A program made the position numbers and the translations under genes. A stretch of 14,647 bases of DNA, taken from NCBI GenBank assembly GCA_002293275.1, contig DBCX01000005.1:1-14647 (forward strand), written 5' to 3'. Origin of the DNA: Cyanobacteria bacterium UBA947. GTDB lineage: Bacteria; Cyanobacteriota; Vampirovibrionia; Gastranaerophilales; Gastranaerophilaceae. Of the stretch, positions 1 through 5,696 are shown piece by piece (the first letter of the stretch is position 1; each line of letters starts with the position of its first letter). The notes beneath the pieces are model-generated. The model was given only the letters and a program-made list of their open reading frames with translations. It did not search any database and was not told the origin of the DNA.

Positions 1-23
1 GCCAGGATCAAACTCTCCATTGT
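1..23 (-). rRNA. rrs: 16S ribosomal RNA, 5' end only (cut by window edge)
   Basis: Read on the minus strand, positions 19-1 give TGGAGAGTTTGATCCTGGC, the universally conserved start of bacterial 16S rRNA and the site of the common 27F primer. Aligning it to the E. coli 5' end puts the mature 5' terminus near position 23, within a few bases. The rest of the gene lies beyond the left edge. The fragment proves an rRNA operon transcribed leftwards but is too short to place the organism. Confidence 0.95.
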
Positions 24-250
24 CAGAAAGTTTATATCGTCTCACCGGCGCTAAACCGGCGAAATTAGCTCAATATAAGTTGAACACTAACGCGTGTTGC
101 GTTAATTATGTTCTGTGTTCCGAATCATTTTTGTTATGAATTAACAAGTATTTTTATTCGTTTTCAGCTATTCTATTGTCAATGTTCGGCGGACACCACT
201 TCCCCATCGGCTAGTGTAACTGTTTTGGGGGTAAAAAAATTTCAGTGCCA
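24..250 (-). other. 16S rRNA precursor leader with nested inverted repeats
   Basis: This is the transcribed spacer between the predicted rRNA start site (about 250) and the mature 16S end. It has no credible ORF and no tRNA. A nested hairpin is visible: outer arms GAACAC (82-87) and GTGTTC (115-120), inner arms TAACGC (88-93) and GCGTTA (99-104). A short CCGG/CCGG pair lies at about 46-60. Such stems are usual in rRNA leaders, where they serve processing and folding. I could not find a clear boxA antitermination element. A weaker second promoter may lie inside it (TTGACA at 182-177, AATAAA at 158-153, 18-base spacing). Confidence 0.6.
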
Positions 251-256
251 AGGTAT

Positions 257-284
257 ATCATATTACTTCAAGAATTAATGTCAA
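257..284 (-). promoter_or_regulatory. rRNA operon promoter
   Basis: On the minus strand a perfect -35 box TTGACA (284-279) is followed after 16 bases by TATGAT (262-257), one base from the consensus -10. The start site would be near 250. The 25 bases upstream (about 285-310) are A/T-rich, as expected of an UP element at an rRNA promoter. Orientation and distance to the 16S gene fit. Confidence 0.75.
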
Positions 285-377
285 GCACTTTTTCCAAATA
301 TATTACAATTTATGAAGACAACTTGTTTTTTTGAATTTTGTATATTAATATGTTGGTGATAAAGGAGATTGAAAGTT

Positions 378-734
378 ATGAAAAATTATGTAATTACACT
401 GGCTTTAATGCTTGCAACTACGACCGTTGTATCTGCAGCTGACCAATTCGTACCGTTAGATTTTGGTAAATCAGGCAGCACGGCGTCTTCCGAGTTTTCG
501 GCGTCAACTATCGGAAACTCTAATATGCAAAACGCTATTTTGGAACTTGACAGCGCACAAATTGAGGTTCGTGACGAGCTTCTAAACTGCAAAACAAAAG
601 CGTCTGACATTGAGGCAAAATTGTCTTTAATAAAAGCGGAAAAAAAGGCCGTAAACAGACAACTGCGTTCAATTGAAAACCGTATCAAACGCATTGAGTC
701 AGTTAAAGAAAATATCAGAAGAAATATGTTATAA
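378..734 (+). CDS. Small exported coiled-coil protein, function unknown
   Basis: The 118-residue product begins with a clear Sec signal peptide: a Lys near the N-terminus, a hydrophobic stretch at residues 4-18, and a VSA-A cleavage site near residue 20. The mature part has a Ser/Gly-rich linker (about 30-48) and then a highly charged helix from about 50 to the end, with hydrophobic residues at heptad-like spacing and a basic tail. It is probably a periplasmic or envelope-associated coiled coil. I chose the ATG at 378 over the in-frame TTG at 369 because AAAGGAG (361-367) sits about ten bases before the ATG, whereas the TTG almost touches it. The gene is monocistronic, divergent from the rRNA operon, and ends at a strong terminator. 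A weak promoter (TTGTTT 323-328, TAATAT 346-351) is possible. I recognise no family. Confidence 0.8.
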   Translation: MKNYVITLALMLATTTVVSAADQFVPLDFGKSGSTASSEFSASTIGNSNMQNAILELDSAQIEVRDELLNCKTKASDIEAKLSLIKAEKKAVNRQLRSIENRIKRIESVKENIRRNML

Positions 735-754
735 GAACATTTTTTGAAACACTT

Positions 755-780
755 AAAAACCCGCCTGGGCGGGTTTTTTT
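755..780. terminator. Bidirectional Rho-independent terminator
   Basis: A GC-rich stem (CCCGC 760-764 paired with GCGGG 769-773) has a tight 4-base loop, an A-run before it and a T-run after it. It can therefore terminate the 378-734 gene on the plus strand and the 779-3017 operon on the minus strand. It lies exactly between the two convergent stop codons, and the minus-strand stop (779-781) abuts it. Confidence 0.92.
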
Positions 781-1201
781 ATTGCCTGAACCTATCTGAA
801 AGGTAACTTAACACGGCGCCGCCGACCTCTTCGTTGGGGTCAAAGGGGTAAACAGGACAAATCGGCTGCCGGTGCTGCGCGTTGCGCACAAGCATTGCAA
901 CCAAAGGCCCGAACGCGTCCGGCACCCGGATTTTGCGATAAATCCCTGCTAAAAACGTCTGCACGGCAGGCGAGTTCGTACTGTTGAAGCGCGATAAGAC
1001 CGGATACATTTCCTTAATCCCTTTTGTATCAGCCTCAATCAACCTGTCAACTATATACAATGCCTCTGTGATTTGCCCCTCATGATTTGAGCGCGCAAGC
1101 ACATCGGTCAAATACGGCAGCGCACGCTCTTTTTGCCCGACCAGGTAATCCACCTTCGGTTGATTAAAAGTATAATAATTCTGCACCGGTGCGATATACA
1201 T
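779..1201 (-). CDS. Small helical-repeat-like protein, third gene of an unknown operon
   Basis: The product has 140 residues and no signal peptide or membrane segment. From about residue 25 to 115 it is a succession of amphipathic helices with leucine and alanine spacing like HEAT or Armadillo repeats (for example ALPYLTDVLARS, then EALYIVDRLIEA). The C-terminal part holds a Pro/Cys-containing loop (about 112-122) and a final helix. A scaffold or adaptor role is only inference. The ATG at 1201 is supported by AGGAGGAC at 1211-1204, which overlaps the stop codon of the gene before it, so the two are probably translationally coupled. It is the last gene of the minus-strand operon that starts at 3017 and ends at the bidirectional terminator. 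Confidence 0.78.
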   Translation of the reverse strand: MYIAPVQNYYTFNQPKVDYLVGQKERALPYLTDVLARSNHEGQITEALYIVDRLIEADTKGIKEMYPVLSRFNSTNSPAVQTFLAGIYRKIRVPDAFGPLVAMLVRNAQHRQPICPVYPFDPNEEVGGAVLSYLSDRFRQ

Positions 1202-1209
1202 CTGTCCTC

Positions 1210-2445
1210 CTAACTGAACACAAACGGCGGACCGTTCTTGATTTCCAGTAAAATATTCTCCGCCATGACCTTCAAATCCTCTTTTGACTTACCGTTTGCC
1301 GCTTGGCGGTTAAATTCTTCCATCAACGGTCCTATTGCGGCGTCTTTTTTCGCCTTAAAGTTGCGCAGGTCAGTTGATACAAGTCTGTTTTGCAGGTCAA
1401 TCTCTGTATCGGCGTTCATTTTTTTGACCTCAACATCACGAACGGCCTCCCCGGCAAGCTTTCCGCCGTAACCAAGAGCGGTCAGCCCCGTAATCCCGAA
1501 AAACATCTGCCTGAACTGTTTGTTGTCGGCGTTTAGCAGGAAGTTATAGCAGAACGCGCGCCAATCGTCAACGTGCGAGTAGAAAAACGGCTTGCCCTCG
1601 GTACCGCCGCCCATCGCCTCGTGCGCAATACCTACCGGACCTTTTTTAGCGTCGTATGGGACCTCGGGCATGTTTTTCACGAGTCTTTCAAAATGCGCTT
1701 TGCTTTTGGTAAGATTTTTCAACGCAAGGAAACCCAGCCCCACAATAGACGCGAGCGTACCGACACCGAGCGCAATGTATGCGATTGAAGGCTTATCGGG
1801 TTTTTCCTTCGGTTTGCCCGTGAACGACACGAGCCGCTTGCCAAGCTCGTTTGATTTGTCAGAGAGCATACTGCGGATTATCTGCATTTTTCCGCCGAAC
1901 GATTGGGTTTCAATATCAATCAGGCGCTCTTGCAGGCCTTTTTGGATATCGGCCTCGCGCCGTTTCATCCAGACGTCCTTGAATCCTTCGGCAAAAGTCT
2001 TGCCCATGAACGCCATCGCGCTCAACACAATCACACCGGTACCTGCAAGCATGGTCTTTTTGGCCGGGCTTATGACCATACGCACCATCGCCTGATGCAA
2101 CTCATCGTTAATTGACATGTTGCGCGGAAAATCAGGGATACACTCCCCGGGGTTCAGCGAGCTGCGGACTTTTGCGTTCTGCCACATATAACCCGTAACG
2201 GCTGCAAGCACACCCATAACACCTGCTGACACCGCCGCGACAGGCAAAAGTCTTTTCACATCGCTTTTGTTTTTGTCGTCATTTTCGTAAATCCGCTGCG
2301 GAAGCTGCGCATCCGGTGCAATCAACATTGAGTTTCCTGCATCCTCAAACATGCCGGACGCTATCAGGTTGTTTTTTTGCGCTGCGGTTAGATGGCCGGT
2401 CAAATGCCCTGTCAGATGGCCGTTAAGTATGGGTCTTACCGTCAT
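1210..2445 (-). CDS. Membrane protein with two internally duplicated two-helix modules
   Basis: The 411-residue product has a soluble N-terminus with three copies of Gly-His-Leu-Thr (residues 9-20), then four hydrophobic segments near 66-88, 131-151, 221-243 and 314-335. Each pair is followed by a long charged helix. The second module resembles the first: residues 138-187 align without gaps to about 319-368, with shared G, K, E, D-V, A-D, L-Q-x-R-L positions. It is therefore a duplicated 'helix-loop-helix-tail' unit. The start ATG overlaps the upstream stop (ATGA) and has a near-perfect Shine-Dalgarno AAAGGAGG at about 2459-2452. It is the second gene of a three-gene operon. No enzymatic motif is visible and I do not recognise the family; it is likely lineage-restricted. 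Confidence 0.8.
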   Translation of the reverse strand: MTVRPILNGHLTGHLTGHLTAAQKNNLIASGMFEDAGNSMLIAPDAQLPQRIYENDDKNKSDVKRLLPVAAVSAGVMGVLAAVTGYMWQNAKVRSSLNPGECIPDFPRNMSINDELHQAMVRMVISPAKKTMLAGTGVIVLSAMAFMGKTFAEGFKDVWMKRREADIQKGLQERLIDIETQSFGGKMQIIRSMLSDKSNELGKRLVSFTGKPKEKPDKPSIAYIALGVGTLASIVGLGFLALKNLTKSKAHFERLVKNMPEVPYDAKKGPVGIAHEAMGGGTEGKPFFYSHVDDWRAFCYNFLLNADNKQFRQMFFGITGLTALGYGGKLAGEAVRDVEVKKMNADTEIDLQNRLVSTDLRNFKAKKDAAIGPLMEEFNRQAANGKSKEDLKVMAENILLEIKNGPPFVFS

Positions 2446-3017
2446 TGTGCGCCTCCTTTACCGTTTTCTGAGGCTGAGACCGGCGCCAAGCGCGGCTCAT
2501 CTTCCTCGTTTAGCCATGAAGCAAACAGCTTTTTGGCTTTTTCCAGAAATTTTTCTGTCTTTTCTTTTAGTGCGGCTTTGAGCTCGCCTTTGAGCGCAAC
2601 CAGTTTGTCCGAAATATCAACAAATTTTGCGCTGACAAAATTGAACACACGCTGAGGCAGCTCAACTGCTTTGGTCAGGATGAAGTTCACGGGTTTTGCG
2701 ATAACCGGCGGAAAGTTTTGCGCAATAAATTGGGTAATAACGGCGGTTTTTGCGGCGGCGTTTTGCATAGCGGCTTGAAAACTCACCTGCGGCGCGGGCT
2801 GCAAATCGGCCTCGCGCTGGGCGCGCGCCATCTGCTGGGCTTTCAAGAACGCACCGATTGCCGCGCACTGGCTCCAGCTCATCTCACCCGGTTTTGCGCT
2901 AAAATCCGCCTTGCGCTGCGCACCGCCTCCGCCGCCGTTACACATCGGGCATGCTCCGGGCGGCAGTCCGTGCGGACAGGTCCCTGTTCTTATTGCTGTT
3001 ACCGGGGTTGCTACCAA
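2442..3017 (-). CDS. Cys/His-motif protein, first gene of an unknown operon
   Basis: The 191-residue product carries C14-x-H16-x6-C23-x2-C26 in a Pro/Gly-rich setting, with a five-glycine run right after it; this looks like a compact metal-binding (probably zinc) knuckle. Residues 45-105 are Ala/Gln-rich helix, about 118-168 is a long amphipathic Lys/Glu-rich helix, and the tail is acidic then Gly/Ser-rich. There is no signal peptide or membrane helix. The best start is TTG at 3017, since a strong GAGGAGGA lies at 3028-3021, although the gap of four bases is short; an ATT just upstream is in frame. The unusual start and the structured leader both point to translational control. It overlaps the next gene by ATGA, so the two proteins are probably made in linked amounts. 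Confidence 0.75.
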   Translation of the reverse strand: MVATPVTAIRTGTCPHGLPPGACPMCNGGGGGAQRKADFSAKPGEMSWSQCAAIGAFLKAQQMARAQREADLQPAPQVSFQAAMQNAAAKTAVITQFIAQNFPPVIAKPVNFILTKAVELPQRVFNFVSAKFVDISDKLVALKGELKAALKEKTEKFLEKAKKLFASWLNEEDEPRLAPVSASENGKGGAQ

Positions 3018-3143
3018 AATTCCTCCTCGTCAAGAGGACAAAAAAGAAGTTATGCCCTTGCTCGCGGCAAAATTACTTCTTTAGAGTCTTCCGGCTTTTA
3101 CGGCTGCGGCACAGCTGAAGATATCCACTTCATTTCCTCTTGT
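3018..3143 (-). promoter_or_regulatory. Structured 5' leader, candidate cis-regulatory RNA
   Basis: From the predicted start site (about 3143) the minus-strand RNA begins with CAAGAGGA (3142-3135), perfectly complementary to UCCUCUUG (3038-3031) near the other end of the leader. Between them lie hairpins UGAAG/CUUCA (3132-3128 with 3120-3116), GCUG/CAGC (3115-3112 with 3106-3103) and AAAGAAGU/ACUUCUUU (3082-3075 with 3050-3043); the last also pairs UGCC/GGCA inside and is followed by a U-run. UCCUC (3038-3034) can instead pair with GAGGA (3028-3024), covering the Shine-Dalgarno. The two pairings exclude each other, the logic of a translational switch. I match it to no known riboswitch class. 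Pairings are seen; function is inferred. Confidence 0.5.
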
Positions 3144-3149
3144 AAAAAA

Positions 3150-3178
3150 ATTTTAAAATAAACAATTTGGCATGTCAA
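3150..3178 (-). promoter_or_regulatory. Promoter of the 3017-779 operon
   Basis: A perfect TTGACA (3178-3173) and TAAAAT (3155-3150) are separated by 17 bases on the minus strand. The predicted start is near 3143, giving a leader of about 125 nt. The -35 box lies between the -35 and -10 boxes of the divergent SLH-gene promoter, so the two promoters cannot easily be occupied together. Confidence 0.7.
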
Positions 3179-3196
3179 TATTTTTTGTGTTATAAT
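3167..3196 (+). promoter_or_regulatory. Promoter of the SLH protein gene
   Basis: TTGGCA (3167-3172) and a perfect TATAAT (3191-3196) are spaced by 18 bases, with the TGn of an extended -10 at 3188-3190. The start site would be near 3203, giving a short leader with the strong Shine-Dalgarno AGGGGAGG (3211-3218) ahead of ATG 3226. It overlaps the opposing promoter at 3150-3178. Confidence 0.72.
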
Positions 3197-3225
3197 AAAT
3201 TTAACTTAAAAGGGGAGGTTATATT

Positions 3226-4473
3226 ATGAAGAAGTTTTTAGCAGGGATGATGGCATTTATGCTTATGAGCATGCCGGCGATGGCAATTGTTGATGTAAAC
3301 AAGGATTATTGGGCGGCAAAAGAGATAAAAAAGGTTGTTGATGACAATATAATGGCGCTTGATGCGGACGGTAAATTCGTACCGGAAGGCAAAATGAGCC
3401 GGATTGAGTTTGTAAACGCGCTGCTTGTGGTTTTGGCCAACGCAAACGCTGATGTTACAACGGGCAATGTGTTTGTTGATGTAAACCAGTCAACACCTTA
3501 TTACAGTAATATTCTTCGCTCGGAGCAGCTTGGGCTTGTGTACGGGTATCCGGACAAAACTTTCAAACCCAACCGCAAAATGACCCGCGCTGAAACCCAG
3601 TCTGTCGTCAGCCATATAACAATTGATAACACAGCGGACACCTCATTGCTTAACCAATTCACGGATGCGGCAAAAATCCCCGGCTGGGCAAAAATTCCGT
3701 ACGCCGAGAGCATTGAGCACGACATCTACGTGAACCACCCGAACGCAAACGAGCTGCGTCCGAACGATATCCTGACCCGCGCTGAGGCAGCTGTTTTGCT
3801 GGCAAGATTGAAAGACAAAATCGCGCTGGTTAAAAAACAATACTACGGTGCAGAAAATATTGAGCACCTTGACGTTAAAAGAAACGCGCCTTGCAACCAG
3901 GTGAAAATAGCCGGTGCAAAAAAGATAATCATGTCCGGCAACGTGCTCCAAATAGAGTATGAGGAAGCCTTCAAATCAAAAGAGCATAACGCGGGCGACA
4001 TCGTGTTGTTTGAGTTTGACGAGAATCTTTACACGGTTGAAGGTACTTTGATAATCCCGTGCGGTTCAATAGTTGAGGCAAGTGTTCTTGAAATCTGCCC
4101 GCCAAAAATGTTCAACAAAAACGCACGCGTTTATATGCAGATGAACAAAATCACCTTACCTGACGGCAAAGTCGTTGCGATAAACGCAAAACCGTTCTAC
4201 AAGGATTACGCGCTTAAAGAAGGCTGGTGGATGAACGCCGGTAAAGTTCTTCTTTACACGCTTGCCGGCGGTGTTGTCGGCGGCGGTGCGGGTGTCGGGA
4301 TTGCATTTATCCCTGATCCTGTGAAAGTCGGTACAGGCATAGGCATAGGTGCACCGGTTGGTGCAGGCATCGGGCTTGTGACAGGACTTGTCACACCGGG
4401 GCTTGACTACAACGCAAGAGAGGACGAACAAATCTACGTAATCCTTCTTGAAGACACCTGTATATTGCAATAA
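3226..4473 (+). CDS. Exported SLH-domain protein with glycine-zipper C-terminal region
   Basis: The 415-residue product has a Sec signal peptide (residues 1-20, cut at AMA), then three S-layer-homology repeats at about 22-73, 82-133 and 145-197. The second is the most typical, with 'GLVYGYPDKTFKPNRKMTRAE'-like spacing. SLH domains anchor proteins to cell-wall polymers; in cyanobacteria and relatives they join outer-membrane proteins to peptidoglycan. Residues 225-325 look like a beta-rich domain with four cysteines in the mature chain (C223, C279, C291, C412). About 343-390 is a long Gly-rich hydrophobic stretch of glycine-zipper type that could insert in or pack against a membrane. The role is probably structural or cell-envelope-related. 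It has its own promoter and strong Shine-Dalgarno, suggesting good expression. The C-terminal domain is not recognised. Confidence 0.88.
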   Translation: MKKFLAGMMAFMLMSMPAMAIVDVNKDYWAAKEIKKVVDDNIMALDADGKFVPEGKMSRIEFVNALLVVLANANADVTTGNVFVDVNQSTPYYSNILRSEQLGLVYGYPDKTFKPNRKMTRAETQSVVSHITIDNTADTSLLNQFTDAAKIPGWAKIPYAESIEHDIYVNHPNANELRPNDILTRAEAAVLLARLKDKIALVKKQYYGAENIEHLDVKRNAPCNQVKIAGAKKIIMSGNVLQIEYEEAFKSKEHNAGDIVLFEFDENLYTVEGTLIIPCGSIVEASVLEICPPKMFNKNARVYMQMNKITLPDGKVVAINAKPFYKDYALKEGWWMNAGKVLLYTLAGGVVGGGAGVGIAFIPDPVKVGTGIGIGAPVGAGIGLVTGLVTPGLDYNAREDEQIYVILLEDTCILQ

Positions 4474-4493
4474 TTGTAAAGATTTGTTAGAAT
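4465..4493 (+). promoter_or_regulatory. Promoter of the 4546-5696 gene pair
   Basis: TTGCAA (4465-4470) and TAGAAT (4488-4493) are spaced by 17 bases, and TGT directly before the -10 makes it an extended -10. The -35 box overlaps the last codons of the SLH gene. The start would be near 4500, about 45 bases before ATG 4546. Confidence 0.6.
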
Positions 4494-4503
4494 AGTAACA
4501 AAT
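4482..4503. repeat. Perfect inverted repeat over the -10 region, possible operator
   Basis: ATTTGTTA (4482-4489) and TAACAAAT (4496-4503) form a perfect 8-base inverted repeat with a 6-base spacer, covering the -10 box and predicted start site of the 4546 promoter. No T-run follows, so it does not look like a terminator. A dimeric repressor site is the natural reading but is inference. Confidence 0.45.
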
Positions 4504-4545
4504 TAGAGTATGTTCAGCCTTTAATACAGGCACAGAGGAAAGTGT

Positions 4546-5286
4546 ATGCAAATCACCCCTGTAAGTATGAGTTTCGGCTCCCACAGGCAAATATATAAAG
4601 ACAGCGAGACCAACAAAGCGCTCCTGCCGGTACTAATCGGAGCAACAGCGGTAAGCATTCTGGGCGCTATGACGTTAATTTCACAAATAAAGACCGGCAA
4701 GGGCGCTGCTGCAGATTTCCTCAACAACGCAAAAATCGGCAAGGAATTGATTTCGGAGGTTAAAGATTTCAACATGTTCAAGCCAAAAACGTACTCAAAT
4801 CTTATCAAAAATATGAAATACGGACCGCTTGATATCATTGCGATGGCGGGCGCCTCCGCGGGCGGCGGGTTGGCTGCCGGGTGTTTGATTGACGGCAAAA
4901 ACAAACGGGCAAAGCTTGAAGAAACCATCTACCAGATGGTTGGCAACATCTTGTTCCCGATTGCGTCAATAACAGCGACAAACGCGCTGATTCCAAAGAC
5001 TGTTTTTAAACCGCTGCGTATTTTAGCAAGCCTTGGAGCAGGTGCGCTGGGTATTTTTGCCGGAAACAAGGTGGCAAACCGGCTTAACAACCATATTTTT
5101 AAAGATAAAGAACAAAGATGTATAAAATTTTCTGATATGACAGCACACGTTGATGACGCCTGCGCTACCGTCGGGCTTGCAGGCAAGGGTATCTCGTTCT
5201 GTGAAAACTTTGCAAAAATACTACCGGCAGCGTTGCCTGTCGCAGGGGTATCAATTGGGTTAGCTGATGAGGAGGATGTGGCATGA
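4546..5286 (+). CDS. Multi-segment hydrophobic protein with N-terminal SFG element
   Basis: The product has 246 residues. Its N-terminus MQITPVSMSFG fits a pattern I associate with many small proteins of Gastranaerophilales-type genomes, a short polar leader ending in S-F-G. Hydrophobic, Gly/Ala-rich segments lie near 25-46, 93-115, 133-150, 157-176 and 225-240, so it is likely a small integral membrane protein with charged loops. No catalytic motif is visible. The ATG is preceded by AGAGGAA (4534-4540) at a good distance. It overlaps the next gene by ATGA, so the two are translationally coupled and may form a complex. It broadly resembles the 411-residue membrane protein at 1210-2445 in style but I see no clear alignment. 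Function unknown. Confidence 0.78.
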   Translation: MQITPVSMSFGSHRQIYKDSETNKALLPVLIGATAVSILGAMTLISQIKTGKGAAADFLNNAKIGKELISEVKDFNMFKPKTYSNLIKNMKYGPLDIIAMAGASAGGGLAAGCLIDGKNKRAKLEETIYQMVGNILFPIASITATNALIPKTVFKPLRILASLGAGALGIFAGNKVANRLNNHIFKDKEQRCIKFSDMTAHVDDACATVGLAGKGISFCENFAKILPAALPVAGVSIGLADEEDVA

Positions 5287-5696
5287 ATATTGCAAAACTG
5301 GGTCCCGCCGTTAATTTTGGTACAAGAGTGTCTGTGTCAGACACCATATATAAAACGACTCTTGATGACATATTAAGTGTACCGGAACAGGCTAATTTTG
5401 CCTGCGGACTACACCATCTGGAAAACAACGGTAAAGACGATGCCGCAACATTTTATCTGACGATTGAGAATGCCATCGGCTGCACGATAAGATATAAGGA
5501 AAACGGGAGAGTCTACCGGCTCAACTCACAGATGAAAAAGGACGAGTTTTCAAATCCGGATTTTTTAAGCCCACGAGATATTGTGAGATTGTACAACGAA
5601 ACCGCCTCCATCATGTCTTATAAAAAAGACAATGGCAAAGTCGCACCTGCGATGGCACCGCCGCTGGACAGATACCGCGTGCTTAAAATCGCATAG
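5283..5696 (+). CDS. Small soluble protein with N-terminal NFG element, unknown function
   Basis: The 137-residue product has no signal peptide or membrane helix. It begins MNIAKLGPAVNFG, an element like that of the gene before it, followed by a mixed alpha/beta region. Residues 55-80 look like two beta strands (FYLTIENAIG, then CTIRYKENGRVYRL) and 85-115 like helix. ATG 5283 lies inside the upstream stop (ATGA), with GAGGAGG at 5269-5275 seven bases ahead, a very good site for coupled translation. Its last 14 bases overlap the convergent 624-residue gene, and no terminator separates them. I recognise no family. Confidence 0.75.
   Translation: MNIAKLGPAVNFGTRVSVSDTIYKTTLDDILSVPEQANFACGLHHLENNGKDDAATFYLTIENAIGCTIRYKENGRVYRLNSQMKKDEFSNPDFLSPRDIVRLYNETASIMSYKKDNGKVAPAMAPPLDRYRVLKIA

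Noticed and set aside
3098..3133. Eleven-codon minus-strand leader peptide (MKWISSAVPQP) within the structured leader
   Set aside because: Its only Shine-Dalgarno-like sequence (AGAGGA) is about two bases from the ATG, too close, and the peptide has no run of a regulated amino acid.
2718..3161. Plus-strand ORF opposite the Cys/His-motif gene
   Set aside because: It crosses the structured leader and the opposing promoter, and has a low-complexity antisense-like composition without a Shine-Dalgarno that fits.
4156..4590. Minus-strand ORF opposite the SLH gene end and the next gene start
   Set aside because: It spans a real promoter and two well-supported genes on the other strand, and its product is rich in Cys/His/Arg like an antisense frame.
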